Below, piece after piece: positions 16,577 through 24,523 of a DNA stretch of 64,000 nt. Every line of letters begins with the position of its first letter. Positions within the stretch are counted from its first letter, which is position 1. Source of the stretch: Actinomycetota bacterium (GTDB taxonomy: Bacteria; Actinomycetota; Thermoleophilia; Solirubrobacterales; Solirubrobacteraceae); the NCBI GenBank assembly GCA_009699245.1, contig WLOQ01000001.1:237513-301512 (forward strand). Reading direction: 5' to 3'. The notes below the pieces were generated by a model, which did not search any database, was not told the DNA's origin, and saw nothing but the letters and a program-made list of their open reading frames with translations. A program made the translations under genes and the position numbers.

Positions 16577-17641
16577 TCAGGCGATGCCGATGTCGGAGCT
16601 GTCCCCGACGAGGAAGCGGTACGCCCGCGGCTGACCGAGCGAGCGTCCGATCGTCACGTCGCGGCCGAGCAGCGAGGACTCCACACGCGCATCGAGATCG
16701 CGGACCGAGGAGTTCTCGAGCAGGATCGAATGCTCGACCTCGGCGCGCTCGATGACGCAGCCCGCGCCGATCGCGCTGTACGGACCGACGTAGGCGTCCA
16801 CGAGTCGCGCGCCCGCGCCGATGATCGCCGGACCGCGCACGGTCGAGCGGGTCAGCGTCGCGCCCTCCTCGACGATCACGCGCCCGTCGACGGTCGAGTC
16901 GGTGAGGTCTCCATCCACGCGCCGCTCGATGGTGTCGAGGACGAGACGGTTGGCCTCGAGCATGTCCTCCAGGCGCCCGGTGTCCTTCCACCAGCCGAGC
17001 ACGACGTGCGGCTCGACGCGGCGGTCCTGGTCGACGAGCCACTGGATGGCGTCGGTGATCTCGAGCTCGCCGCGGGGCGACGGCGCGATCGCGCGTGCTG
17101 CGTCGTGGATCTCCGCGGTGAACATGTAGACGCCGACGAGCGCGAGGTCGGTCTTCGGCTCGGGCGGCTTCTCCTGCAGGCGGGTGACCCGGCCGTCGTG
17201 GAGCTCGGCGACGCCGTAGTGCTCGGGGTCGGGCACGGGCGTCAGCAGGATGAGCGCGTCCGGGGTGTTGGCCTTGAAGTCGCGCACGAGCTCGGTGATG
17301 CCGCCCTGAAGGAGGTTGTCGCCGAGGTACATGACGAACGGGTCCGTCCCGAGGAACGGCTCGGCAGTCAGCACCGCGTGCGCGAGGCCGGCGGGCTCGT
17401 CTTGGACGATGTACGTGATCCGCACGCCGAACTGCGAGCCGTCACCGGTGGTCTCGCGGATCTCGTCGCCGGTCTCCGGCGCGATGATGATGCCGATCTC
17501 CTCGATGCCCGCATCGGCCATCGCCTGAATGCCGTAGAACAGCACCGGGCGGTTGGCGACCGGGACGAGCTGCTTGGCGCTCGTGAACGTGATGGGGCGC
17601 AGCCGCGTGCCGCGACCGCCCGAGAGGATCAGACCCTTCAT
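16577..17641 (-). CDS. rfbA: Glucose-1-phosphate thymidylyltransferase, long form
   Basis: A nucleotidyltransferase joining dTTP and glucose-1-phosphate to dTDP-glucose. It has the start MKGLILSGGRGTRLRPITFT (signature GGxGTRLxP), the NRPVLFYGIQAMADAGIEEIG segment, and MYLGDNLLQGGI with the metal Asp. At 354 residues it belongs to the longer group seen in antibiotic-sugar pathways. The last ~110 residues show hexapeptide-like left-handed beta-helix repeats (for example GPAIIGAGARLVDAYVGPYS). TACCGT about 8 bases before ATG is a probable promoter for rfbA-rfbD-rfbB. Likely use: rhamnose or another deoxysugar for cell surface or natural product. Confidence 0.94.
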   Translation of the reverse strand: MKGLILSGGRGTRLRPITFTSAKQLVPVANRPVLFYGIQAMADAGIEEIGIIIAPETGDEIRETTGDGSQFGVRITYIVQDEPAGLAHAVLTAEPFLGTDPFVMYLGDNLLQGGITELVRDFKANTPDALILLTPVPDPEHYGVAELHDGRVTRLQEKPPEPKTDLALVGVYMFTAEIHDAARAIAPSPRGELEITDAIQWLVDQDRRVEPHVVLGWWKDTGRLEDMLEANRLVLDTIERRVDGDLTDSTVDGRVIVEEGATLTRSTVRGPAIIGAGARLVDAYVGPYSAIGAGCVIERAEVEHSILLENSSVRDLDARVESSLLGRDVTIGRSLGQPRAYRFLVGDSSDIGIA

Positions 17642-17659
17642 CGCCGCAGACGGTACCCG

Positions 17660-18151
17660 CTAGTAGGAGCCGCCGAGCTTGCGGTGGTCCCAGCTGGACC
17701 GCCGCACCTCGGCGAACTGGATCGCGATCCGCTTGGCGGCCTGCGCGCGCAGGAGCTCGGCGAGGGCGTCCGGATCGATGGAAGCCTCTTCTGGTGCGTA
17801 GCGGGAGGCGATCTCGACGCCGAGCGCGAGGACGTCATCGGCGTCGCGGTGGAGCACCGCGTCGCACTGGAGCATGATCCCGCGCAGCTGGTCGTACGTC
17901 TCTCCGGCCTCGACCTGGAGGGTCGCTCGCGGATCGCGCTCGAGGTTGCGGACCTTCTGCGACCGGGCGAAGGTCCACGCCCACAGCTCCCCGCGGCCGC
18001 CCGGGCCGCTCGGCCGCACGACGTACCAGAGGGGCATGAGGTGGGGCCGTCCGTCGCGCCCGATCGTGGCGCACGTGACGGTCCGCTCGGCGGCGAGAAA
18101 GGCGGCGGCCTCCTCGTCGGTGAAGCGGATCTGCGCGCGCCGGGACCCCAT
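17660..18151 (-). CDS. PPOX-class flavin/F420-binding protein
   Basis: A 163-residue split-barrel protein of the pyridoxamine 5'-phosphate oxidase-like superfamily. It has the substrate/cofactor motif TVTCATIGRDGRPHLMPLWYV near the N-terminus, then SQKVRNLERDPRATLQVEAG, both characteristic. Members bind FMN, F420 or haem-degradation intermediates. Because an F420-linked gene (fgd) is in the window, an F420-dependent oxidoreductase role is possible. ATG 18151 gives a normal family length. It lies 11 bases after the PafBC fusion on the same strand and could be co-transcribed. Confidence 0.82.
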   Translation of the reverse strand: MGSRRAQIRFTDEEAAAFLAAERTVTCATIGRDGRPHLMPLWYVVRPSGPGGRGELWAWTFARSQKVRNLERDPRATLQVEAGETYDQLRGIMLQCDAVLHRDADDVLALGVEIASRYAPEEASIDPDALAELLRAQAAKRIAIQFAEVRRSSWDHRKLGGSY

Positions 18152-18162
18152 GGCGGGCCAGG

Positions 18163-20229
18163 TCAGGCGCGAGCCGCGGCGCGCAGTCGCCGGGCGGCGG
18201 CGAGGACGGCCGCGCGGGCCTCGACGGGCTCGAGGACGGCGGCGTCGCCGGCCTCCTTGAGCACCTCGCGCACGAGCCAGTCGGTGCCCGCAAAGCTCAG
18301 CTCGACGATCAGCGAGCCGTCGCGCAGCTCCTCGGCGACCGGGCGCTCCTCGCGCGCCCACCGGGCTCGCTCGGGAGAGATCCACACGCGCGCCGTCTGC
18401 GAGGCCGGGACCTCGCCGGTGCGCGGCCAGCCTTCGACGTCGGCTGCCGGGTTGACCTCGGGCCGCGGCTGGAAGCCCTTGCGCAGGACCTCGGCGTGGC
18501 GGATGCGGTCGAGCCGGAAGTGGCGGACGTCGTCCTTCTCGGGGTCGAACGTCGCGACGTACCAGCCCTCGCGACCGTTGACGAGGGCGTACGGCTCGAC
18601 GACCCGCTCGCTGAACTCGTCCTCGTTGGCCTTGTAGTAGTCGAGCTTCAGCAGACGCCGGTCGGCGATGGCCTTCGAGGCGACGCGGGCGATCGCCGAG
18701 TCGTCGGCGCCGGAGTCGGCGACCTGCAGGCCCTGCTCCATCGGATCGACGCCGAGGGCCTCGACGATCTTCGCGCGCGCGCCGCTCAGGGCGCCTTCGG
18801 GCAGGTGGTCGCCGATGAGGTCGATCGCGGCGATCAGGGCCTTCGCCTCGACGGGGAGCAGGCGCGCCGGGCGGTCGAAGTTGTCGGCGTACGGCTCGGG
18901 ATCGACCTCGATCGTTCCGTCCTCGTGGATCTCGGCGTAGAGCACATACGACCCGCCGCCGAAGTTCACGACGTTGAGGACGTTCACGTCCTCGCGCAGT
19001 TCGGCGTCGGAGACCTGGATCGCCTCGCAGACCTCCTCGACGGTGAGCCGCCGCTCTTCGCGGCCCGCGGCGATGAGGATCGACGCGAGCGTCACGAGGC
19101 GCGCGAAGCGCTCAGGGCGAATGGCGGTGTCGGGCCGCCGCTCCGCCGCCTCGTCGGCTGCCAGCGTGGCGGCGGTCGGGGCCTTGCGGCGCACAGCGGG
19201 CGCGAGCTCGAGTCCGCCCTCGTGGAGGCGTTCGATCAGCGCGATGCGCTCCTCGCTCTCGGCGACGAGATCCGCGGGCCCGCTGAGGTGGGCGTGCTCA
19301 CCGAGGCCGAGCACCCAGGAGATGAGCTGGCGCGCCGAGGCGTAGGGGGTCGCGAGCACGATCGACCCGTCCTGCGTCCCGGGCCGCACCTCGCCGAAGC
19401 GCCCGAAGTGGCGCTCGACCTGCCAGGCGAGCCGCTCGTTGACCGTCACCTCGGCGACGGCCGTGTCGTCGCCGAACTGCCAGTCGGCGCGAGCCGCGTA
19501 GCCGCGAGGGTCGAAGTCGGTGGGCCTACGGAAATCGTGCTCGGCCTTCGTCGCGTAGGCGACCTTGCCGCGCATGCGCGAGAGGCGGAAGACGCGCACC
19601 GCATCGCGTTCGTGCGAGCGACCGAGGAGGTAGAACTGCCCGCCGCGGAAGAGCAGGTGATACGGGTCGATCTTGCGCGGCCCGACCGTGTCGCGCTCGA
19701 TCGTGAAGTACTCGAACGTGATCGTCTTCTGCCGGAAGATCGCCGTCTCGACCTTCGCGAGGCGTTGCGACAGCTCGTGGCCGCCGGCCGACGCGGTGAT
19801 CCCCAGCGCGAGCGAGCGCTGGTCCGGCGCTCCGAGCGGGCTGGGGCGGCCCCACGAGATCTGCTGGAGGGCGAGGCGCAGCGGCTCCGCGTACGCGAAC
19901 TCGCCGTCGAGCAGGCTCAGCGCGAACTGCAGCGAAGCGAGCTCCTCGTCGGTGAAGGCGATCGCGGGGAGATGGAAGTTCTCCGGCCGCAGCGAGTAGT
20001 TCTCCTGCTCGGCGGCGCCATCGGCGGGCTTGTCGACGGTCAGCGTGATCCCGAGCGATTCGAGTTCCGCGCGGTCCGCGTAGAACCGCCGCGCGAACGC
20101 GTCCTCGTTCATCCCGCTGTAGCCCTCGACATCGCGGCGGATCTCCAGGGCCGTCACCGGCCGGCGCTCCGCCATGAGGTACGAGATCAGGGAGAGCTGC
20201 CGGATGAGCTTCTCGGTGTCCTTCGCCAT
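18163..20229 (-). CDS. pafBC: Fused PafB-PafC-type double WYL transcriptional regulator
   Basis: A 688-residue protein made of two HTH-WYL-WCX units in tandem. Unit 1 has an HTH at about 5-85 (RRPVTALEIRRDVEGYSG) and a WYL domain around 170-235 (KTITFEYFTIERD, then IDPYHLLFRGGQFYLLG). Unit 2 has an HTH-like region at about 375-450 (ERRLTVEEVCEAIQVSDAEL) and a WYL domain around 520-590 (RRLLKLDYYKANEDEF, then VEPYALVNGREGWYVATFD). PafB and PafC form a heterodimer activating the LexA-independent DNA-damage response in mycobacteria; natural fusions occur in some actinobacteria. No proteasome or pafA gene is adjacent here. ATG 20229 is chosen; TACGGT lies 9 bases upstream. Confidence 0.87.
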   Translation of the reverse strand: MAKDTEKLIRQLSLISYLMAERRPVTALEIRRDVEGYSGMNEDAFARRFYADRAELESLGITLTVDKPADGAAEQENYSLRPENFHLPAIAFTDEELASLQFALSLLDGEFAYAEPLRLALQQISWGRPSPLGAPDQRSLALGITASAGGHELSQRLAKVETAIFRQKTITFEYFTIERDTVGPRKIDPYHLLFRGGQFYLLGRSHERDAVRVFRLSRMRGKVAYATKAEHDFRRPTDFDPRGYAARADWQFGDDTAVAEVTVNERLAWQVERHFGRFGEVRPGTQDGSIVLATPYASARQLISWVLGLGEHAHLSGPADLVAESEERIALIERLHEGGLELAPAVRRKAPTAATLAADEAAERRPDTAIRPERFARLVTLASILIAAGREERRLTVEEVCEAIQVSDAELREDVNVLNVVNFGGGSYVLYAEIHEDGTIEVDPEPYADNFDRPARLLPVEAKALIAAIDLIGDHLPEGALSGARAKIVEALGVDPMEQGLQVADSGADDSAIARVASKAIADRRLLKLDYYKANEDEFSERVVEPYALVNGREGWYVATFDPEKDDVRHFRLDRIRHAEVLRKGFQPRPEVNPAADVEGWPRTGEVPASQTARVWISPERARWAREERPVAEELRDGSLIVELSFAGTDWLVREVLKEAGDAAVLEPVEARAAVLAAARRLRAAARA

Positions 20230-20309
20230 CGGCCCGAAACCGTAGCCGTGGCCGGGGGCCAATGGGAGCCCGTGGCCCGTTCCCCGCGCTCCTTGCGGCT
20301 TTTTGCGGG

Positions 20310-20954
20310 CTATTCGGGAGCGATCGCCTGCTGCAGGAACGCGCTGTAGGCCGCGGGGTCCTGTGCACCATGAAGGGCGAGGCGCCGCCCGGCGATGACG
20401 AGCGGGACGCCGCTCACGCCGATCTGCGCGGCGATCGACTGGTCCTCGGCGACCGAGTCCTCGCCCTCGCCGGCGCGCAGGCGCAGCGCGAGCGCCGGCG
20501 GATCGGGCAGCCCGGCGTCGGCGAGGCGCTCGACGACGACCGCGAAGTCCGTGACGTCGAGGCCCTCCGTGAAGTACGCGAGGAAGAGGGCCTCGACGGC
20601 CTCCTGCTCGAATCCCTGGTCACGCGCGAGCGCGATCGCCCGGTGGGCGAGGCGGGTGTTCGGGGCGACCGGGGTCGCGTCGAACACAAAGGCGATGCCG
20701 TCCTTCGCGCCCTCGGCGGCGACGCGCGCGAAGATCGGCCCGGCCGCATCGACCGAGCCGAAGCGCTGGGCGATGAACTCGGCGAACGGCACACCGCGCT
20801 CCGGCATCTGCGGCTGGAGCTCGAAGGCGCGGTGGCGCACGGCGAAGGTGCCCGGCGGGTGCTCGCGCAGCGCGCGCTCGAGCCGCCGCAGGCCGATGAG
20901 GCACCAGGGGCAGGCGATGTCGGCGAGGACGTCGAGGGTGACGGGCTCGGACAC
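20310..20954 (-). CDS. FrnE-like DsbA-family oxidoreductase
   Basis: A 214-residue cytoplasmic thioredoxin-fold protein with an inserted helical domain. The CPWC active site (ADIACPWCLIGLRRLERAL) and the cis-Pro loop IGVSGVPLVIAGRRLALHGA are clear. This is the DsbA/2-hydroxychromene-2-carboxylate isomerase group, which includes FrnE disulfide isomerases. It has no signal peptide, so an intracellular thiol-disulfide role under oxidative stress is likely. The GTG start is supported by TAGGCT 6 bases upstream on the minus strand (20961-20966). Confidence 0.9.
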   Translation of the reverse strand: MSEPVTLDVLADIACPWCLIGLRRLERALREHPPGTFAVRHRAFELQPQMPERGVPFAEFIAQRFGSVDAAGPIFARVAAEGAKDGIAFVFDATPVAPNTRLAHRAIALARDQGFEQEAVEALFLAYFTEGLDVTDFAVVVERLADAGLPDPPALALRLRAGEGEDSVAEDQSIAAQIGVSGVPLVIAGRRLALHGAQDPAAYSAFLQQAIAPE

Positions 20955-20960
20955 GCGCGC

Positions 20961-20966
20961 AGCCTA
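20961..20966 (-). promoter_or_regulatory. -10 hexamer of a leaderless promoter (FrnE-like gene)
   Basis: On the minus strand TAGGCT ends 6 bases before GTG 20954. It overlaps the stop codon of the upstream HD-domain gene, so the FrnE-like gene seems to have its own promoter although it follows on the same strand. Confidence 0.42.
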
Positions 20967-21941
20967 CGCCGCTGAGCGCTGCTCGCCCAGGTCGCCGGCG
21001 GCGCCGCCGAAATACGCACCGCCACCGATGGCGCGGTCGAAGTTCGACCACACCGACCCCGGCGCGAGCTCGCGCTCGAGGCGGTCGAAGCTCCCGAGCC
21101 GGCCGCCGAGGTTGTCCATCATGTGGACGAGGGTCGCCTCGCGCGTCGCCGGCACCACCGGGCTGCCGTGCTCGAGCGCGCCGTGGTGGCTGAGGATGAT
21201 GTGGAGCAGGGCCTGCGCGATGTCCGCGGGGAAGTCCGTCAGCTCCTCGATCGCACGGCGCACGCGGTAATACCCGAGCGGGATCTCGCCGAGGAGCTTG
21301 CCCGCGTCGGTCATCTCGATGATCCCGTCGGTCTCGGCGTACGCCTCGAGCTTGCCGATGTCATGCAGCAGCGCGCCGGTGACCGCGACGTCGCGGTCGA
21401 GGCCCGGGAAGGTCGAGCTGATCGCACTGACCGCCTGCGCCACGGTGAGCGAGTGCTCGAGCAGACCGTGTGTGTACGCCTGGTGGTAGTGCTTGGCGGC
21501 CGGGGCCGCCCGGAACGCCGTCCAGGTCGGCGTCCCCTCACCGAGGATCGCTTCGAGCAGCCCGTGGAGGGCGGGCTGCCGGATGGTCGCGATGAGCTCG
21601 CGCAGGTCGGCCTCCATGAGCTCGACGCCGCGCGGCGGGCCGTCGCGCAGCTCGGCCTCGTCGTACGTCCCGGGCTCGGCCGGTGTGAACCGCGCGCGGG
21701 CCTGGGGGCCCCACTTGGGGTCGACGCTGAAGCTGCCGCTCGCGCGCACGACCGACCCGGCGCGGCACAGCTCGACGTGCGCCTCGACGTCGTCCCAGAT
21801 GTTGACGGTGAACGCGCCGGTGCGATCGCCGATCGTGAGCTTCAGGAACTGGCCGCCGTCCTTCTTCGTGCGCATCTCGGCCGCGCGGACCAGGAACACC
21901 TCGTCGAACTCCTGGCCGTCGATGAGATCACGCACGAGCAC
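20964..21941 (-). CDS. YhaM-like HD-domain protein with N-terminal OB fold
   Basis: A 325-residue protein resembling the 3'-5' exoribonuclease YhaM. An OB-fold nucleic-acid-binding domain covers about residues 1-85 (MRTKKDGGQFLKLTIGDRTG). An HD phosphohydrolase domain follows, with AYTHGLLEHSLTVAQAVSAI, the metal pair LLHDIGKLEAYAE and the distal LSHHGALEHGSP. The family trims RNA or ssDNA from the 3' end. The start is uncertain: GTG 21941 (VLVRDLIDGQEF) is used, and GTG 21935 is equally possible, as no ribosome site is visible. It is divergent from the L,D-transpeptidase. Confidence 0.85.
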   Translation of the reverse strand: MLVRDLIDGQEFDEVFLVRAAEMRTKKDGGQFLKLTIGDRTGAFTVNIWDDVEAHVELCRAGSVVRASGSFSVDPKWGPQARARFTPAEPGTYDEAELRDGPPRGVELMEADLRELIATIRQPALHGLLEAILGEGTPTWTAFRAAPAAKHYHQAYTHGLLEHSLTVAQAVSAISSTFPGLDRDVAVTGALLHDIGKLEAYAETDGIIEMTDAGKLLGEIPLGYYRVRRAIEELTDFPADIAQALLHIILSHHGALEHGSPVVPATREATLVHMMDNLGGRLGSFDRLERELAPGSVWSNFDRAIGGGAYFGGAAGDLGEQRSAA

Positions 21942-22045
21942 GGCGCCGAGGGTGGCAGGAGGGCCGGACGGCGCTCGCGCGCACGCGCGAGGTGAACCGC
22001 TGCTTGCGCATGATTGGCGGGGTCCTCGGTAGCCTCGATCGCTTG

Positions 22046-23074
22046 ATGTCAAGCCTTCCCCGCCCTGCCCTCAGCGCCCTCGCGAGCGCGCTCGCGATCC
22101 TGGTGCTCAGCCCCGCGCTGGCGCACGCGCAGGCGCCGCCCCCGCGCATCCCGGCAGGGGTCAGCGTCCTCACGGTCGACGTCGGCGGCCTGACGGTGGA
22201 GGAGGCCACCGCGCGGCTTGAGGTGGAGCTCGCACCGCGCTTCTCCGCCCCCGTGATCGTGCGCGTCGCGGGACGGCGCCTGAGCTTCGATCCCGCGCAG
22301 GCGCGCGTCGCCTTCGACGCCGCTGCGACAGCGCGCCGCGCGCTGACGGCGACCGCGTCGGATGTGACGTCGGTCGGCGGCGGCCTTGATGGCGGCATCA
22401 TCCTGCGCCCGACCGTCCGCCACGCCCACCTCCCGGTCCGCGCCTACGCGGTCGACCTGGCACGCCAGGTGGCGCGCGCGCCGCGCAATGCCGAGCTCGT
22501 GCTCGGCGTGCGCCATCAGCGGGTGCGACGGGCGCGCCTCGGCGTGCAGCTCGACGCGGTCGCACTCGCGCACCGGATCGACGCGGTCCTCGACGATCCG
22601 CAGTCACCGCGCTTCGTCGAGCAGCGGGTGCGCCGCACGCGCCCTGCGATCAATGCGAACGACATTCGCGCGCTCTACCGCACCGTCATCACCGTGAGTA
22701 AGCGCGACTTCAAGCTGCGGCTGTTCAAGAATCTGAAGCTGCGCAAGAGTTACAGCGTCGCCGTCGGCCAGCGGCTCTATCCGACACCCGAGGGCACGTT
22801 CCACATTCAGAACAAGCAGGTCGACCCGATCTGGTCGGTGCCACACAGCCCGTGGGCCGGCGAGCTGGCGGGGACGACGGTTGAGGGCGGTTCCGCTGCC
22901 AATCCGCTCAAGGCGCGCTGGATGGGCATCTTCGATGGTGTCGGAATTCATGGAACCGGGGAGGACTGGTCCATCGGCAGTGCGGCGTCGCACGGGTGCA
23001 TCCGCATGCACGTCTGGGACGTGAAGGACCTCTACCCGCGAGTGCCCGTGGGGACGACCGTCCTCATCCGCTGA
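22046..23074 (+). CDS. L,D-transpeptidase with N-terminal peptidoglycan-binding-type domain
   Basis: A 342-residue exported enzyme that would form 3-3 crosslinks in peptidoglycan or attach proteins. It has a signal peptide (RPALSALASALAILVLSPAL, then AHAQA) and a middle region with the VGGLTVEEATARLEVEL repeat pattern of PG_binding_4 domains. The C-terminal YkuD domain has IHGTGEDWSIGSAASHGCIR, giving the catalytic His, Ser-His-Gly-Cys and Arg. ATG 22046 is used; TAGCCT lies 10 bases upstream. It acts in the cell wall. The nearby secreted CAP and M23 proteins fit general envelope maintenance. Confidence 0.92.
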   Translation: MSSLPRPALSALASALAILVLSPALAHAQAPPPRIPAGVSVLTVDVGGLTVEEATARLEVELAPRFSAPVIVRVAGRRLSFDPAQARVAFDAAATARRALTATASDVTSVGGGLDGGIILRPTVRHAHLPVRAYAVDLARQVARAPRNAELVLGVRHQRVRRARLGVQLDAVALAHRIDAVLDDPQSPRFVEQRVRRTRPAINANDIRALYRTVITVSKRDFKLRLFKNLKLRKSYSVAVGQRLYPTPEGTFHIQNKQVDPIWSVPHSPWAGELAGTTVEGGSAANPLKARWMGIFDGVGIHGTGEDWSIGSAASHGCIRMHVWDVKDLYPRVPVGTTVLIR

Positions 23075-23099
23075 GCCGGTCTCGCAACGGGCCTCTCAA

Positions 23100-23115
23100 C
23101 CCCCCGAACTGGGGG
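23100..23115 (+). promoter_or_regulatory. GC hairpin upstream of the hydroxylase-family gene (shared element, copy A)
   Basis: A CCCCC/GGGGG hairpin with loop GAACT (C run 23100-23105, G run 23111-23115) is followed by TGGGCGCA (23116-23123) and TCAAGGCCAGC (23143-23153), just before ATG 23156. The same three elements in the same order occur before the CAP-domain gene (28702-28766). The role is unknown; a terminator for the L,D-transpeptidase is the simple alternative. Confidence 0.4.
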
Positions 23116-23155
23116 TGGGCGCAGGCCCCGGCTTGTGGTAATTCAAGGCCAGCAC

Positions 23156-23827
23156 ATGAGCGTCCGCCAGGCCTTCAGCGACCCGCCGCGCCCCGATCCC
23201 GCAACGATGACGCGGGAGGAGTACCTCCACGCCTCACCGCCGATGTTCGGGTCGCGGTTCGTCGACACGGTCACGCGCGTCCCCTTCTGGGCCGTCCCGA
23301 TGGTCTTCGGTCCCGCAATCGTCGCGGCGGTTGCGCTCGCGGCGGTCCGGGTTGACTGGTGGCAGGTGCTCGTCTGGGTCCTCGTCGGCTACGTGGTCTG
23401 GACGCTCACCGAGTACTGGCTGCACCGGATCGTCTTTCACTTCGAGCCCGACCACCCGTTCGGGCGCCGGATCCACTGGATGATCCACGGGGTCCACCAC
23501 GATCACCCGCAGGACCCGATGCGGCTCGTGATGCCCCCCACCGCGTCGGTCCCGCTGGCGCTGATCTTCGTCGGGATCTTCCACCTCATCCTGCCCCCGG
23601 GCGAGGCGTGGGCGCTGGTCGGCGGCTTCCTCGGCGGATACCTCGGCTACGACATGACGCACTACTACGTGCACCATCGGCGCCCGCGCGGCCCGATCGG
23701 GCGCAAGCTGCGCGAGCTGCACATGCGCCACCACTTCCAGGACCACCACCGTGGCTACGGCGTCAGCGCGCCGTGGTGGGACCGGGTCTTCGGGACCACC
23801 CCGCAGCGCCGCGGGGGCGGGCGCTAG
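23156..23827 (+). CDS. Fatty acid hydroxylase / sterol desaturase family membrane protein
   Basis: A 223-residue di-iron membrane oxygenase-like protein. It has about four hydrophobic segments. The His clusters of the family are intact: EYWLHRIVFHFEPDHPFGRR, then HGVHHDHPQDPMRLVMPP, YYVHHRRPRGPIGRKLRELH and MRHHFQDHHRGYGVSAPWWD. This pattern (HxxxH, HxxHH, HHxxxxH, HHxxH) is closest to FA2H/Scs7-type 2-hydroxylases of acyl chains. ATG 23156 is chosen; an in-frame GTG at 23135 is less likely. The electron donor is not evident; the small ferredoxin is far away. It likely modifies membrane lipids. Confidence 0.88.
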   Translation: MSVRQAFSDPPRPDPATMTREEYLHASPPMFGSRFVDTVTRVPFWAVPMVFGPAIVAAVALAAVRVDWWQVLVWVLVGYVVWTLTEYWLHRIVFHFEPDHPFGRRIHWMIHGVHHDHPQDPMRLVMPPTASVPLALIFVGIFHLILPPGEAWALVGGFLGGYLGYDMTHYYVHHRRPRGPIGRKLRELHMRHHFQDHHRGYGVSAPWWDRVFGTTPQRRGGGR

Positions 23828-24207
23828 TGCCGCTCGGCGACGATCTGCTCGACGCGCTCGAGCAGCTCCGGGTGAGCGTGACCGATCCGCTTGAGGTCGA
23901 AGCCCTCGAGATGCATCAGGCGCACATCGGTGTGCGCGATGACGCTGGCGTTGCGCTGTGCCTTCTCGATGACGCCCTGCTCGCCGAAGGTCGCTCCGGG
24001 CCCGAGCTGCGCGAGCTCGATGCCGTCCCGTTCGACCCGCACCGTGCCCTCGTCGATGATCGTCAGGCGCTCGGCGAAGTCGCCCTCGCGCACCACGACC
24101 CGCCCCGCCTCGAAGCTCTGCTCCGTCACGGCCGTGCCGATCGCGCGCTGCGCGTCCTCGCTGAGGCCCGCGAAGAGCGGAAGCTGGGCCAGGCGGGTCA
24201 TGTTCAT
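23824..24207 (-). CDS. Stand-alone cyclic nucleotide-binding domain protein
   Basis: A 127-residue protein that is only a cNMP-binding beta-roll: LAQLPLFAGLSEDAQRAIG, then VVVREGDFAERLTIIDEGTV and LGPGATFGEQGVIEKAQRNA as the phosphate-binding cassette. No HTH or effector domain is present. GGAGG lies 8 bases before ATG 24207. It is divergent from the class III cyclase, suggesting that it senses or buffers that enzyme's product, or binds another protein. Its stop overlaps the hydroxylase-family stop by 4 bases (convergent). Confidence 0.85.
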   Translation of the reverse strand: MNMTRLAQLPLFAGLSEDAQRAIGTAVTEQSFEAGRVVVREGDFAERLTIIDEGTVRVERDGIELAQLGPGATFGEQGVIEKAQRNASVIAHTDVRLMHLEGFDLKRIGHAHPELLERVEQIVAERH

Positions 24208-24250
24208 CGTGAGGACCTCCGAGTCGGGGGGGCGACCGAGCCGAGCCTAA

Positions 24251-24523
24251 GGGCTCTGCGCAACGGGGACAAGGACCGCCGCGCGGGTATCGTCACGCCC
24301 GTGGCGCGGCTCGGGCAGGCAACAGCACGCTGATGGCCGGCTCGACCCTGAGTGCGGGCGCCGCCGCCGCCGCCGCTGGCTCCTGCTCGTCGGCTCGACG
24401 CTGCTCGCGGGGCTCGTCACGCTCGGCCTCGCCCTGTCCGGCACCGCGGACACCCTCGAGCAGCAGCTCGTCGATACGCGCTTCGAGCTGCGTGGCACCC
24501 AGCCCGCACCGCCGGAGGTCGTC
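24251..24523 (+). other. Coding-like sequence upstream of the cyclase with no start codon in frame
   Basis: The cyclase frame is open from 24251 (stop TAA at 24248) but contains no ATG, GTG or TTG before 24524. From about 24359 it encodes an Arg tract, a TM helix (WLLLVGSTLLAGLVTLGLAL) and the first CHASE2 residues (TLEQQLVDTRFELRGTQPAP). ATG 24333 lies in another frame; one extra G in the GCGGG at about 24352-24356 would join them as a sensible N-terminus. The cyclase gene therefore looks frameshifted, or this is a base-calling error. Confidence 0.6.

Noticed and set aside
23100..23155. A known riboswitch class upstream of the hydroxylase-family gene
   Set aside because: The hairpin and conserved words do not match the cores of c-di-GMP, c-di-AMP, SAM, TPP or cobalamin riboswitches that I can recall; kept only as an unexplained shared element.
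24361..24378. GCC/CGC microsatellite before the cyclase
   Set aside because: A short trinucleotide run that encodes an Arg tract. Slippage in multiples of three would not change the frame, so it does not explain the frameshift by itself.
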